Below, piece after piece: positions 53,240 through 63,769 of a stretch of DNA of 64,000 nt; the stretch's first letter is position 1; every line of letters starts with the position of its first letter. The DNA lies in contig NW_004454229.1 in NCBI RefSeq assembly GCF_000283155.1, positions 10,003,336 to 10,067,335 on the forward strand. Reading direction: 5' to 3'. Both the position numbers and the translations under genes were made by a program. The notes below the pieces were generated by a model that did not search any database, was not told the DNA's origin, and worked only from the letters and a program-made list of their open reading frames with translations. Source of the DNA: Ceratotherium simum simum. Lineage: Eukaryota > Chordata > Mammalia > Perissodactyla > Rhinocerotidae.

Positions 53240-53630
53240 ATAGCCACCCCCTCCCGTTCCACCCCTGACATTCCACAGATCAGTCAACTATTACCCTTCA
53301 CCCAGATGACTGCAACAGGTTTCTATCTGGACTCCCCACTCCCAGTCTGGTTTCTTCTAATCCAACAACCATTCTGCAGCCAGAGTGAAGTTTGCATAAC
53401 ACAAATGCAACTATATTTATCTTATTTAAATATTTCAGTGGCTCCCTACCAGAATAAAGTCCAAACACTTCATGGCAGCATAGGGACCTCCCCCGACCCC
53501 GGCCTTGAGCTTTATCTGTTTCCCATTCCATGCTATCCCATCTTGCCAGGAACACCAGGCCACCCTTTTCCGCCTGAAGAACTCTACTCATCATCACTCA
53601 AGACTCCATTCCAGAGTTTTCTATTGGACC
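53240..53630 (+). mobile_element. L2 LINE, about 390 bp
   Basis: It has agccagagtgaagtttgcat near 53379, gtggctccctaccagaataa near 53439 and ccattccatgctatcccatc near 53523. It is the source of the 169-codon plus-strand frame at 53210-53719. Confidence 0.85.
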
Positions 53631-53859
53631 TCCTGGACAAATGGAGGCCCAAAGCACTGAATCTAGTTGCTGGCCATGGGGGTATGGTGAATTTGACCCA
53701 AGGGCAGCTGAGCATGTAATTAGGAAAGCTGAAAGACAGTGGCTAGGGTCGGATGGGGGCTTGGGAACACAATAGTTTAAATAAAGGATGCATCCAAGAG
53801 GCTGAAAGAAAAAGAACAGAAAGCTAAAGACAAAGCACAAGAACAGCACTCTAAGGACA

Positions 53860-54480
53860 CCAAAATGGGGCAGGAAAAGAGTTTTGAAAGACTGCCTGAG
53901 CCTCTGGAGAAGGGTCCTTATGACAGTGCTGGGGCCTTCTCCTGGTGTGGGGAGGAGATACAGGGCTCGGCAGGTCCCCGCCGGCCCTTTTGCTCTTGGG
54001 TCCATTGCTTGCTTTGCTGGCTCTCCTCTCTACTGCAGAATCCTGATTCTTGCAGGCCAGATTTTCTGGATCCTGCATTAGCTGGCTTCTAGCCAGTGGG
54101 GAAACAGAGGGCAGGAGGGAGAAGCTCACTATTTCCCTCCAGCTCTGCCTGGAGCAGCACCGCCAGCAGCCGTGTCCAGTGGCTGGATCCACCGCTGGAG
54201 AGGCCCACTGGGCTTCAGTTTCTCCCTGGTGACTCTGGCTACTGGGCTCCAGTGACGTCACCCTCTCCCTCTGTCCCTCCAGCCTAAGGGTGGAGGAAGC
54301 TTCCAGCTGCAGCTAATCGCAGAGGGCCTCACCATGTCCTGACGGCTTTGAGCTCCTCCATCACTGTGTAACCAATTCTCTGAGTTAATTTTCCTCTGTT
54401 TTACATTCTTTGAGTGGATTTTGTTTTCCTGACTGAACGCTGTCCCATGTAGGCACTGAGCCAACTCTGTAAGATTTCTG
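53860..54480 (+). mobile_element. Old LTR-like repeat (probable)
   Basis: The right end has ttttgttttcctgactgaac at 54418, the terminus type of an old LTR. The rest is G+C-rich with frames of 60-136 codons on both strands, none with a domain. Left boundary uncertain. Confidence 0.4.
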
Positions 54481-54519
54481 TGAAATCCCTCCTCACTCCC
54501 TCCTTCCTATTGCTCTCAG

Positions 54520-54775
54520 GAAGCAGAATAACATAATGATGCAGAGCAAATGGCTGGTAGTCTAGTAGACCAGAATTCAAACTCCAGCTCTGCCGTTCAC
54601 CACCTGAAGGCCTTGGTTAAAATCACCCGGCCTTTTTAAGTCTGGGTTTCTTCAACTAAGGTTAAAAATAGTATCCTCTCCTTAACCCTTGTTAGGACTA
54701 AAGAAGGTATTGTATGTAAAACATTCAGGCCAGCCCCTGACACAAAGTAAGTGCTTAAGAAATGGTCCCTTAACC
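54520..54775 (+). mobile_element. MIR SINE, near full length
   Basis: It has ccagaattcaaactccagct at 54570, aaatcacccggcctttttaa near 54620, and gacacaaagtaagtgcttaa near 54739. Confidence 0.92.
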
Positions 54776-54841
54776 CTGCCTCTGTCACCTTTTCACTGCA
54801 CCTAGGTGAGTGACTACTAAAACGTCTCGGACTTCCCCCAG

Positions 54842-55010
54842 AGCAGTGCTTATTCAACTTTACTGTGCATTCAGAGAACGCTGTGATTGCATTAAAATGC
54901 AGATTCTGATTCGGCAGGCCTGACGTGGGGCCTGAGATTTTGCGTTTCTATCGCTGCTCCCAGCTGGTGCTAATGCTGTGGTTCCAGGACCACGTGTAGA
55001 GTGGCAGGTC
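54842..55010 (+). mobile_element. MER5A (hAT DNA transposon)
   Basis: It has gcagtgcttattcaacttta near 54843, aaaatgcagattctgattcg at 54893, gtggggcctgagattttgcg near 54925 and aggaccacgtgtagagtggc near 54987. Near complete and non-autonomous. Confidence 0.9.
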
Positions 55011-55015
55011 TCTAG

Positions 55016-55190
55016 ACGAAGGCCTGGCAAACTTTTTCGGTAAAGAGCTGTATCATAATTATTTTAGGCTTTGGGAGCCATACCTACTCTGTTGCAACTG
55101 CTCAACTCTGCCACCAGAACTTTATTTACAAAAACAGGCCCTGGGTGGCATTCGGCCCCAGGGCTGCACTTTGCTGACTTCCTGCTCTAA
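55016..55190 (+). mobile_element. hAT-type DNA transposon, copy 1
   Basis: It has ggcctggcaaactttttcgg at 55021, gcaactgctcaactctgcca near 55095, aactttatttacaaaaacag at 55118 and an end in gctgcactttgctgacttcc. The same family as 63475-63665. Confidence 0.85.
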
Positions 55191-55194
55191 GCTA

Positions 55195-55305
55195 TAAGTT
55201 TTCTCAGGACACTGTCTACTTTACTGCCCGCTTTATTCTCATCACCCAGCCCAGAGCCTGACACAGAGCAGACACTCAGTAAGTGTTTGATGTGCAATTG
55301 AGCAA
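55195..55305 (+). mobile_element. L2 LINE 3' end
   Basis: It has ttctcatcacccagcccaga near 55235 and gagcagacactcagtaagtg near 55266. Confidence 0.8.
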
Positions 55306-55354
55306 ACTCATAGAGTATATTTAGTCTCTATTCTAGAATTGGAAACTCTAAAGC

Positions 55355-55575
55355 TAGTATTTATTGAGGATTTACTATGTTCTAAGAAATGTTCTAAGTA
55401 TTTGATACACATTATATTCTTTAACGCTCACAGCTGCCCTAGGAGGTAGGTATTGTTATTATCCCCATTTTACAGATGAGGCACAAGGAGGTTAGACCTG
55501 TGTCCACAGGTCACAGGAAAGCCAGGTTTGAGGACAAGGCAGATTTCCAAGCCCATGCTCTCTACCTTTCAGCAG
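55355..55575 (-). mobile_element. MIR SINE, near full length
   Basis: It has agtatttattgaggatttac near 55357, ctaggaggtaggtattgtta near 55439 and tatccccattttacagatga at 55460. Confidence 0.95.
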
Positions 55576-55639
55576 CCAGCTTGCCCTGGTGGCCCCCTCC
55601 CACCACGTTTTCTGGCTGTGGTCTCTCCAGGGATGGTAT

Positions 55640-55760
55640 AATTTCCTGGAGAGCTGGAATCACATCAATTCTTTTTCTTTTCCGGATCACCCTAAACTCA
55701 CATAATAGTGTTGGGCACATGGCAAGCACTTACCAAAGTATTCCTGATTGATATTTTTAA
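55640..55760 (+). mobile_element. L2 LINE 3' end
   Basis: It has atagtgttgggcacatggca near 55704 and agcacttaccaaagtattcc near 55725. A weak L2-like word also occurs at 55945-56005 (tttgtaagtccctggaggtc). Confidence 0.75.
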
Positions 55761-56059
55761 ATAGCCTACGCTGAACACACATTGCTGTGAATCTGGGTCA
55801 CGAGGAAAATGTCTTGAAGATCTCCGTGTCCTTAGCATAAACGTAGTAGAAGTTGAGCCTGAAGGTACCAATTACCATATCTAAAAATGCCTAAAAGGTA
55901 TTAATAATTTAGCAGTTACATTCATGCAGAGGAAGATTCCTGACAGTTTGTAAGTCCCTGGAGGTCAGAGGCTCTGTGTCCAGTAAAGACCTGGGCATTT
56001 AATGGTGTTTACTACGTACGTGTTAACCACACAAAGGAGGAGCAAAGCAATACAGGTAG

Positions 56060-56200
56060 AAGAACTGGGGTTGGGGGCTCTAACTCTGACTCAGCTGCAG
56101 GCTGGTTGTGTGTCTTCATTACCCTAAACCTTACCTTTCACACCAGAAAATAATGGCTTTGGACTAGAGCATCATTTGAGTCCTTTTGGTTTTAAAATGC
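56060..56200 (+). mobile_element. MIR SINE, diverged
   Basis: aactctgactcagctgcagg near 56083 and ctttcacaccagaaaataat near 56134 keep the MIR3-like order. Confidence 0.55.
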
Positions 56201-56553
56201 TATTGCTTTAAAAAAATGATGGTATCATCAAAGAGATTTTGAGGAGTGTTTGCCCTTAAAGAAAATGACCTCAAACTACCAGGATTTAAAAACTATGTCA
56301 CTTCTGTGTGGTTGTTGTCCCTGTTTATGGCAGTATAGTCCCTTTTCTATCACCCTCTTCGGTCCTCCGTGGCTACCAATTTCTAATTTGTTTCAAACCA
56401 AGAGCCCAGATAATCCCAGAATTATTCTAATTGTTTGTAAAGGAGGTGTAAATTGATCACAAGTAATGGTTTTAGAGAGTTCTCTAACTAATGAAGAGGA
56501 GATTTAATGCATGTGCTTTGTGACAGTTATTTCAGCTGCTGTGTGAGAACACT
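56201..56553. other. Unique A+T-rich sequence, candidate regulatory
   Basis: No repeat recognised. It has ccagaattattctaattgtt at 56417 and gtgtaaattgatcacaagta near 56446. A 68-codon frame at 56250 has no domain. Confidence 0.35.
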
Positions 56554-56594
56554 TGTGTGTGTGTGTGTGAGTGTGTGTGTGTGTGTGTGTGTGT
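56554..56594 (+). repeat. (TG)n microsatellite
   Basis: TG run interrupted once by an A at 56570, likely polymorphic. Confidence 0.95.
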
Positions 56595-56639
56595 TCATGC
56601 ACTTATTTACATATCTGTTAATGAGGTCTTTAGACACTG

Positions 56640-56785
56640 GATAAAAGTAATCAATAATACAGTGATTCTGTGTTACTGTCCCTACTTAATGAACGAAGAA
56701 ACCACAAATTAAGATGGTTGAACAACTTCCTCCAGGACACACACCCAGAAACTAGGTCTCCTGACTTCTAGTCACAGTGTGAAGG
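56640..56785 (-). mobile_element. MIR SINE
   Basis: It has actgtccctacttaatgaac near 56675 and aactaggtctcctgacttct at 56751. Confidence 0.75.
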
Positions 56786-57204
56786 CAGATGCAGAATATA
56801 AGAATAATTTGTGGTCTCCACACTTCCCCAAGTTACATATGTCTTGACAGTAAACAGCCCAAACATCTCTGCTACCTTCTCTCGAGGCTGCCTTGTACCA
56901 GACACGGAGGGGTCTAGGCTGCGTTCACAAACACGTTAACAGCACCACTCTCCTTACAACCCCCCCGGCAATACCAACCAGGAGTGACAGGCCTCTTACA
57001 GCGCAGACTCCATTATGTTACTGAATGTTCCAGGCATAACCCCCAGCATAAGTGCCACCAAGGAGACTCCTTGTCACGTAAGTCTGAGACTATCTGTCAA
57101 ACCACAGAGACCATACTGGAGTGGGCAGGCCTCTCCTTAGCTTTGTCCCAAAATTTACTCTCAACCGATCTTCATTCTACAAATATTTGTTAAGAGCCAA
57201 CAGA
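56786..57204. other. Unique sequence, no gene seen
   Basis: A 69-codon frame at 56984-57193 has no domain, and its end overlaps an L2-like attctacaaatatttgttaa at 57174. Confidence 0.4.
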
Positions 57205-57430
57205 GAATTCAGTGGCAACTGCTAACATTTGGGTCCTTGGCCCTGTAATGAATGCTTTACGTTTATCAACACATTTAATATCCACTATGACCCTATGAAG
57301 TAGATACTACGCTTATCCCCATTATACAAATGAGGAGACTGAGGCACAGAGAGTAACATGCCCAAGGTCACACAGCTGGCAAGTGGTGGAGCTGAATAGA
57401 TGCCCAGATAGTCTGCTCTTTTACGCCATC
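57205..57430 (-). mobile_element. MIR SINE, near full length
   Basis: It has atgaggagactgaggcacag at 57330, cccaaggtcacacagctggc at 57362 and ggccctgtaatgaatgcttt near 57240. Confidence 0.95.
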
Positions 57431-57850
57431 GTGACTGTTACAAGAAAGACACAACTCTGCCCTCATGGAGCTTCCATGTCATGGGAAATACAGAGGGAAA
57501 CCATTAATTTTAAGTGAATGGTTTAATCACAGTTCTAATAATGATATGAAGGATAAGTTCCAGGAGGGTTGAAAACATGTAATGGGGATTTGATCCTTGT
57601 GGGGAAGGAGAGGGGTGTCAGGCAGGCTTTCTCTGGGGAAAAACTGTTGGCATTGAGTTCTCAAGAGTAAGAAGGAGTTCACCAGGTACAGAGAGAGATG
57701 AGTCTCCCAGACAGAAGGACGGTGAGGGTAGAGACCTCAAGGCAAAGACGAGCATAAAACGTGGAAGGAACTGTAAGAAGCCAGCGGGGTGGTGTTCAGA
57801 GGGCAGAGGCATCAGATGAAGCTAAAGAGGTGGCCACTGTCTGCACCCCA
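57431..57850 (-). mobile_element. L2 LINE, about 420 bp
   Basis: It has gccctcatggagcttccatg at 57459, gcaggctttctctggggaaa near 57623 and gtagagacctcaaggcaaag near 57728. Confidence 0.85.
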
Positions 57851-58099
57851 GTGGCCATAATGGGAGGGGCAGGATGCTACCACTGTCTCTGTTGTGCAGA
57901 TGGGGAAACGGAGGAGAGCAGAGAAATGACTGGAAAACCACCTAGCCAGGAGCCTATATGTGATCCACCAGGTCCCTAACACCTGATTCCGGCTCTCTTT
58001 CCTCGCTGCCTCACTGCCTCTGCTCAGTTAGGATTCCCACAGGCAACTTTATTTCCAAAATAAAGCTACACCAGGGACTCCCTCTATTTAGGAAAGAAA
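57851..58099. other. Unresolved sequence
   Basis: A MIR-like ctgttgtgcagatggggaaa lies at 57888. Otherwise unresolved and non-coding. Confidence 0.4.
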
Positions 58100-58260
58100 A
58101 TGAAACATTTATTAAACATTTGCTCTCTCATTTAATGTAATTTAATCACTCCCTCACAACAAAACATTTGAGGCTTCTAGTACATTTTACAATTCCGGAA
58201 ATGAAAGGATCAGAGAGATAAAGGGACCTGCCCACCATCATACCATGCTACGTGAAGGGG
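58100..58260 (-). mobile_element. MIR SINE
   Basis: It has catttgctctctcatttaat near 58117 and acaattccggaaatgaaagg near 58189. Confidence 0.75.
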
Positions 58261-58477
58261 CTGCCTTTCTGTCCAGATCTCTGCTGCTCAAACTCATCTG
58301 CTCTTTCCACTACTTCATGCAGCCTCTGATTTAAGTGGACAAAGAGATCAGTAGAGGATGCCACAGAAAGCCCCAGAAAACAAGGGCTAAGAGAGTAAGT
58401 ACACAGCGGCCGCCTCCTTTGCTCGCAAAGTGCACCATAAGCATTACCGTGAAATCTTTTCTCCCTGCATGCTCCCA

Positions 58478-59275
58478 CTCCTCAGGGTCTCAGCAGGAGA
58501 CAGATGGCACACTCAAATTGGGCAATTTGAGGGGAGTTTAATAACAGGCCTATTTACAAAGGTGTAGGGCAGGTAAAGGAAAATCACCAGGGATAGTAAT
58601 ACTGGGCTCCATCATCACATTTGTTCTGAAGGAGCAAGGGGACAGGGTGCTTACGGGACCCTGGAGAGGGGCGGGGGGCACTGTGCAGAGAGGGCTGCCT
58701 GATGGGATCTGTGACCTTTAGTCCTCAGTGACTTTGGCAAGGCAGCACCTAGGGGAATAAACACCCCAACTCACTCCCCTCCACCTCCAGCCTCCTGCTG
58801 ATGCTCCCATTGCCCAAACCCAACCAAAGTCAGAGGGTGTTACAGGCTGAACTGTGTTCCCTAAAAGTTCACATGTTGAAGTCCTAAACCCCAAGACCTC
58901 AGAATATGTCCATACTCAGAGACCGGGTCTTTAAAGAGGTAATTAAGTTAAAATGAGGTCATTAGGGTGAGCCCTAATCTAATCTGACTAATGTCTTGAT
59001 AAAAAGAGGAAGTTGGGACACAGATATGTACAGAAGGAAGACCATGTGACACTCATCTTCTTGGAGATGAGGGGCCTCAGAAGAAACTAATCCTGCTCAC
59101 GCCTTCAGAACCGTGAGAGAATAAATTTTTGTTGTTTAAGCCACCCAGTCTGTAGTGTTTTGTTATGGCAGCCCGAGCAGACTAATACAGAGGGCAAGGA
59201 AGCTGGCTGATGTGGTCCACACAAGGCAGCCTCCTGAGGCACAGAGCAGAGTGGAGAAGGAAGAACAGCTATGGA
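58478..59275 (-). mobile_element. Ancient LTR-like repeat, family X, copy C, split by an MLT1
   Basis: The left part, 58478-58837, reads on the plus strand agatggcacactcaaattgg (58501), gggagtttaataacaggcct (58533) and atttacaaaggtgtagggca near 58551. The right part, 59195-59275, holds gctgatgtggtccacacaag (59206) and acagagcagagtggagaagg (59241). Joined, it mirrors the order of copy B at 18370-18838. Confidence 0.7.
58838..59189 (+). mobile_element. MLT1 solo LTR with exact 5-bp duplication
   Basis: It runs from tgttacaggctgaactg to gagcagactaataca, with ttcacatgttgaagtcctaa near 58869, gagggtga-like middle and tttttgttgtttaagccacc at 59127. Duplication gaggg at 58833-58837 and 59190-59194. 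Inserted in copy C of family X. Confidence 0.95.
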
Positions 59276-59589
59276 GGGCCAATGGAAGAGACCCAGCACT
59301 ATGCCCACTTGGCCCCTCAGAAATGGATATGTCACAGTATGCTGGATCAATGTCAGTGAGGCTGGCAAAATTCCACCCGAGCAACACCTGTCCACAGCTG
59401 TGCTCTCCTTTCCGACCACGGAGCACAGTCGCATCACACGACTTGGGCTTCCTCCCTTCCCTGACCACTTTCCCCAGTCAGCCAGGCGGGGAGGCTCAGC
59501 TGGAGTCCCAATCCTCCGACGGGCCTCTCTGTGCACTCCCGGCCACATCTCCTCCCTCCTGAGTCCCTGGGGATAGTCTGAACCCTCAC
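59276..59589. other. Unique sequence, no gene seen
   Basis: Frames of 101-175 codons overlap on both strands, partly within the repeat copy. None has a domain. G+C is above average. Confidence 0.4.
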
Positions 59590-59700
59590 CTGCACATTTC
59601 ACTAGACTGCCTGGCAGTAAGATAAGGAGCACCTTGAGAACAGGGACTGTGTCTTATTTATTTCTGATGAATGAAAGAATGACCCATTGGCTGAATGAAG
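59590..59700 (+). mobile_element. L2 LINE 3' end
   Basis: It has ttgagaacagggactgtgtc at 59635 and a wording close to gatgaatgaaagaatgaccc at 59668. Confidence 0.7.
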
Positions 59701-59860
59701 AGAACTAACATTTATTGATTACCATCGATGTGCCAAGTACAAGAGCTTTCACGCATGTTAACAGTGCCTGAATGAAAATCAAGGAGCCGGGAAAGAATTA
59801 ATATTTATCCAGCATTTCTTATGTGCCAGGCAGGGGTGACAGCAAGAAACTTAACAACCC
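59695..59860 (-). mobile_element. Two MIR SINE scraps
   Basis: First: actaacatttattgattacc near 59705. Second: tccagcatttcttatgtgcc at 59808. Confidence 0.75.
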
Positions 59861-59939
59861 ACACACACAGGCACCGACAAATGTGCAGGACAGATGCTGA
59901 CCGTGAACCCAGGACAGCTGGGCTCGCACCACCACTAAG

Positions 59940-60125
59940 GATCAGCCTTGAGCCAGCCCTTTGCTGAGAGATCTCTCGTGTGTTATTTCACCGAATCTTC
60001 ATAACACCAATTGAACTAGGTTTTATTACCCCATTATAAAAAACAGAAAGTTGAGGCACAGACAAGTTAAGTTCGTTGTGCAAGGTCATGCAGGAAATAA
60101 GTGTGAACTGGAACTCACAACCAGG
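59940..60125 (-). mobile_element. MIR SINE
   Basis: It has tgagagatctctcgtgtgtt near 59965, gaaagttgaggcacagacaa near 60046 and gtgcaaggtcatgcaggaaa near 60078. Confidence 0.88.
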
Positions 60126-60340
60126 ATCACACCCTGACCACGCTGGTCAGCCTCTTCTCACTGTCCCTGCATGTGGGACCCCTTTCCTTGGGACACACTT
60201 GTCCCAGAGAGCCACGTGGATGGCTTCTTCCCGTCTTTGCTTAAGTGTCATCTCCTCAGCAAGCCCTTTCTTTTAAAATTAACTTCCCTACCACCACCCC
60301 AACACTAGCTCCCTTTCAACCTTTATTTTTCTCTGTAGCA

Positions 60341-61013
60341 TTTTTTTTTACATTTTTTTTACACTTAACATAAAATTTCACATCTTAAATCTTTTTTAAC
60401 TATACAATTCAGTGGCATTAACTACTTTCACAATGTTGGGAAATCAGCAGCACTATCCATTTCCAGAACTTTTTGATCATCCCAAACAGAAACTGTACCC
60501 ATTAAACAATAACTCCTCATTCCTTCTCCCCCGACTCCTGGCAAACGCTATTCTACTTCCCATCTCTGTGAATTTGCCTATTCTAGATACCTCATAGAGT
60601 GGAATCATACAGTATTTGTCTTTTTGTTCTGGCTTATTTCACTTAGTATAACGGCTTCAAAGTTCATCCACATGTAGCATGTGTCATATTTTCATTCCTT
60701 TTTAAGGTTGAATAATACTCCATTGTGTATGCATATATATACGTATGTGTGTATGTGTACATATATGTATGTGTATATATATATAGACACACACACATTT
60801 TGTTTATCCATTCATCTACCAATGGACATTTGAGTTGTGTCAACCTTTTGGCTATTGTGAATAGTGCTACTGTGAATATAAGTGCTCAGGTATCTGTCTG
60901 ACTCTCAGCTTTCAATTCTTTTGGCTACATACCTAGAAATGAAATTGCTGGATTGTATGGTAATTCTATGTTTAACTTTCTGAGGAGCTGCCAAACCGTT
61001 TTCCATCTCCATA
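60341..61013 (-). mobile_element. Old L1 (L1M type), 3' end only
   Basis: The reverse-strand L1 3' UTR order is clear: tatacaattcagtggcatta at 60402, cagaactttttgatcatccc near 60464, ataatactccattgtgtatg near 60712, tttggctattgtgaatagtg at 60847 and ttgctggattgtatggtaat near 60945. The T-rich left edge is the copied poly(A) tail. 5' truncated, no ORF remains. Flanks are agcattt/aacattt, a probable target-site duplication. Confidence 0.92.
60725..60797 (+). repeat. AT/GT microsatellite inside the L1
   Basis: Alternating TATA, TGTA and CACA units expanded within the L1 3' UTR. Confidence 0.85.
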
Positions 61014-61215
61014 ACATTTAGAACCGTCTATCATACTAAATGCTTTACCAGTTTATTTTGATTATTGAATGTCACTATCCACAAAGACATAAGCTCCAGT
61101 GAAGACAGGGACTTTTCTCTGTTTGGCTCACTGCTGTATCCCCCGTCCCTAGAAAATGTCTGACACAAAGCAGGCACACAACAAATATTTGTTGAATGAA
61201 TGAATGAATGTATTT

Positions 61216-61589
61216 GGTGTGGGTCCTGGCCTTGAGGTCAGGGGTCCCAGGGACCAAAAGAGTGGAGTAGGTCCTTGCCGGGTATCCAAAGCAATAACAT
61301 CAAAGAGAGAGAAAAAACTGAGGTCAAGGAGGGACATGAGCCGTCAGTGCAGGGGAAGCACTAGTGAGTATTGGGTTGCGTGAGGTTACAGACAGGAAAA
61401 CCAGTCATCGGGTCAGTAGCTGAGGGCATCGCAATGGTATGGGAAGAGGCCTTCAGGATAGAATGAGGTCAACAGCTCAGACCAGAGTGAGGACAACACG
61501 GGGGTGACCAGGGGCCTCTAAAATGGGGCTAGCTGCCTTGTGGGGGGCCTGCTCCATTTAAGAAACCCTGGAGCTTCCTATACAATGTT
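61216..61589. other. Unique sequence, no gene seen
   Basis: No recognisable repeat and no coding evidence. Confidence 0.4.
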
Positions 61590-61785
61590 TTGAACTTAAG
61601 GCCAGGACAGTGCCTGGTTCATATTAAGCATTAACAAATATTTGTTAATTGATTGTTTTTTAATCCCAACCTATCACTAACTTGACATATGCCTTCAGGC
61701 AGTCACTTTCCTTCTCTGCAATTTAGCTTCTTTATCTGTAAGTACAGTGGATATAAATAGATTGATGAATTAAACATTTTTTTAA
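61590..61785 (+). mobile_element. L2 3' scrap next to a MIR fragment
   Basis: L2-like ggacagtgcctggttcatat at 61604 and aacaaatatttgttaattga at 61634. Then MIR-like ctctgcaatttagcttcttt near 61715. Confidence 0.65.
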
Positions 61786-62039
61786 ACTATAAAAGCATTT
61801 TTCCCTGAACAGAATCCCAAACAGGAGAGTCAACACGTAACAGCACATGAGACGGGAGCTGCGGGTCTAGAGCCCCGCCCATCAGCCCCCCACTTCACAG
61901 TGGCTGAGAGGCCGTTTCTCCATGCTAGGGGCTCTGCAGCGAGGTTTGAAGGCCCCGGGCCAGCTGTGCCTGAGGGTCATCCCAGTTCTAATAGGCATCC
62001 CCATCAGGCCAACCACAGGCCCTTCCACACAGCCATGGC

Positions 62040-62265
62040 AGAGAGTCACTCTGTGCTTACCATTTGACAGATGCTCTTCTGAGTGCTTTTCATGTATTAA
62101 CTTATTTAATCTGCAATTTACAGATAAGGATATTGAGGCACAGAAAGGTTAAGTCGCTTACCCAAAGCTACACAGCCAGTAGGTGGTAAAGCCTGGAATC
62201 AAACCTAGATATCAGGCTCCAAGGCCCTGGCTTCTACCTATAACTCTGTCTGCCTCCCACGAGGT
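62040..62265 (-). mobile_element. MIR SINE, near full length
   Basis: It has ttgacagatgctcttctgag near 62065, gatattgaggcacagaaagg at 62129 and tacccaaagctacacagcca near 62160. Confidence 0.95.
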
Positions 62266-62985
62266 GCACACAGTGCACTCATGTGCTGCTGAATGAGACC
62301 AAGGAAGCGGTGGTTTGATGGAGAGAGGAAAGAGAAGATAAAGAGGGAAGAAGAGAGTATGATCAAGCTGGACCCCAGAAAGCACTTGAGTCTCTAGAAG
62401 GGAGGCAGCTTCAGAGTGACACCGGCTGCTAGGGTGCAGGTACCAGGAACCAACCTGCTGCCTTCCTCAAAGTTCTAGAACCACCTCTGATGAATCAGTT
62501 TCTCCTGGCTCTGCATTTTCTAATCCAGAGATGGTCAAATCCTATTTTTACAGCAAGATCGCAGATGAGGACATTCCTTAAGAGAACACTTCCAGAAAAA
62601 TAGGAGATGTCAATTTATCAAAAGGATTTTTTTTACCGGAACAAGAAAAAATCTATGTTTTGTGAATAATGATAGGAAATAGAGAGCTGCCTGTATTCCC
62701 ATAGACTTTTTTTCCTTTAATGAATTTAATGAATTAGAATACATACAACTCAATAAAAAATAGATGGAAAGCCTGGTAAGCATCATTCAAAGCCTTTCAG
62801 TCATTTTCATATTTCCTGAAGTCAGCATTTCCAATAATGTGGTACAACATTATGCAAAAAATAGAATTTTACGGTAACCTCAGGAAAAGGATGTAGAAAT
62901 TGGCAACAGATGAAAGCAAAGGATAAGGGTTACCTGCAGGAAAAGAGGGTCTCTCGGTGTATTTCAGAGACTCCACTACCATCCA
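62266..62985. other. Unique island, candidate regulatory element
   Basis: Purine-rich to about 62370, then A+T-rich and non-repetitive from 62480: gatgaatcagtttctcctgg near 62488, tgtcaatttatcaaaaggat near 62610, ttaatgaattagaatacata near 62728. No open frame. Confidence 0.4.
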
Positions 62986-62989
62986 GGGA

Positions 62990-63165
62990 GGGATGGTTTT
63001 TCACTGGATGGAACAGTATGTTATGGGTGTTCAGCATCCCTGATCCCTTCCGGCTATATTTCAGTAGCCACTTGAAGTCACTGTAACCACCTAAACCACC
63101 CCCCACGTTTCCAGGTGCCTCCTAGAGGGACAGGACTGACCCAGGCTGAGAACCACTGGGAATCA
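62990..63165 (-). mobile_element. MER20-like hAT DNA transposon
   Basis: It has tgttcagcatccctgatccc near 63028 and ends with ggctgagaaccactg near 63145, the terminal word of this family. Diverged. Confidence 0.7.
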
Positions 63166-63169
63166 ATCC

Positions 63170-63474
63170 GGATAAACTCAGGAAGCACTGACTAAATGCC
63201 CACACTAGAATCAGGCAGCCCACAATTCTAGTAAGGGGAAAGGGGAGACAGGGCTGACGGCATAAAGCAACCACCCAAGACATCATGTGGCAGCTGATAC
63301 ACTGTAGGCTTCTATTGAAGCTTATCTAACACAAAACGCAGCGTTTACAAAGCACAAAATGAACTGCTCCCAAAGGCTAGGGTCCATCTTGCAGCAACAG
63401 TAACTAACCAAATCAACTGAAAACACAATCTGCAAATATCAGAACCAGAAGGGAGCCCAGTAATCATTTAGTCC
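63170..63474. other. Unique sequence, no gene seen
   Basis: A+T-rich and non-repetitive, with gcagcgtttacaaagcacaa at 63338. No coding signal. Confidence 0.4.
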
Positions 63475-63665
63475 AGGAGGTGGCAAACCTGGACTGAGCC
63501 TGCAAAGAGCCTGAGTGTAAATATTTTAGGTTTTGTGGGCGATATAGTCTCTGTCACAAATACTCAAACTCTGTGTTGTGGCTCAAAGGCAGCCATAGGA
63601 AATACGGACATGAATGGGCAGGGCTGTGGTCCAGTAAAACCATCTACAGAGACATTTACATAAAC
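63475..63665 (+). mobile_element. hAT-type DNA transposon, copy 2
   Basis: It has aggaggtggcaaacctggac at 63475, gtaaatattttaggttttgt at 63517, aggcagccataggaaatacg near 63586 and ccagtaaaaccatctacaga near 63631. Same family as 55016-55190. Confidence 0.85.
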
Positions 63666-63769
63666 ACAGGATCAGTATTACTGGTGTTTCCTCTGCCTTA
63701 GGCCCCAGTACGGCTCCACACAGCACTGTTGCTGATCTTGTCACCATTTCAATTTTTGATAATGTACTC

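Larger units (their letters stand above)
60130..61215 (+). mobile_element. L2 LINE split by an L1
   Basis: The left part, to 60340, has tcttcccgtctttgcttaag at 60226, catctcctcagcaagccctt near 60249 and tttttctctgtagca at 60326. The right part, 61014-61215, has atcatactaaatgctttacc near 61031, cactgctgtatcccccgtcc at 61129 and atttgttgaatgaatgaatg at 61187. The L1 at 60341-61013 separates them. Confidence 0.9.

Noticed and set aside
53210..53719. 169-codon plus-strand frame
   Set aside because: Most of it is plus-strand L2 3' sequence (53240-53630), which is C/T-rich and low in stops. No domain.
59105..59632. 175-codon minus-strand frame
   Set aside because: It begins in MLT1 and family X repeats and shows no domain.
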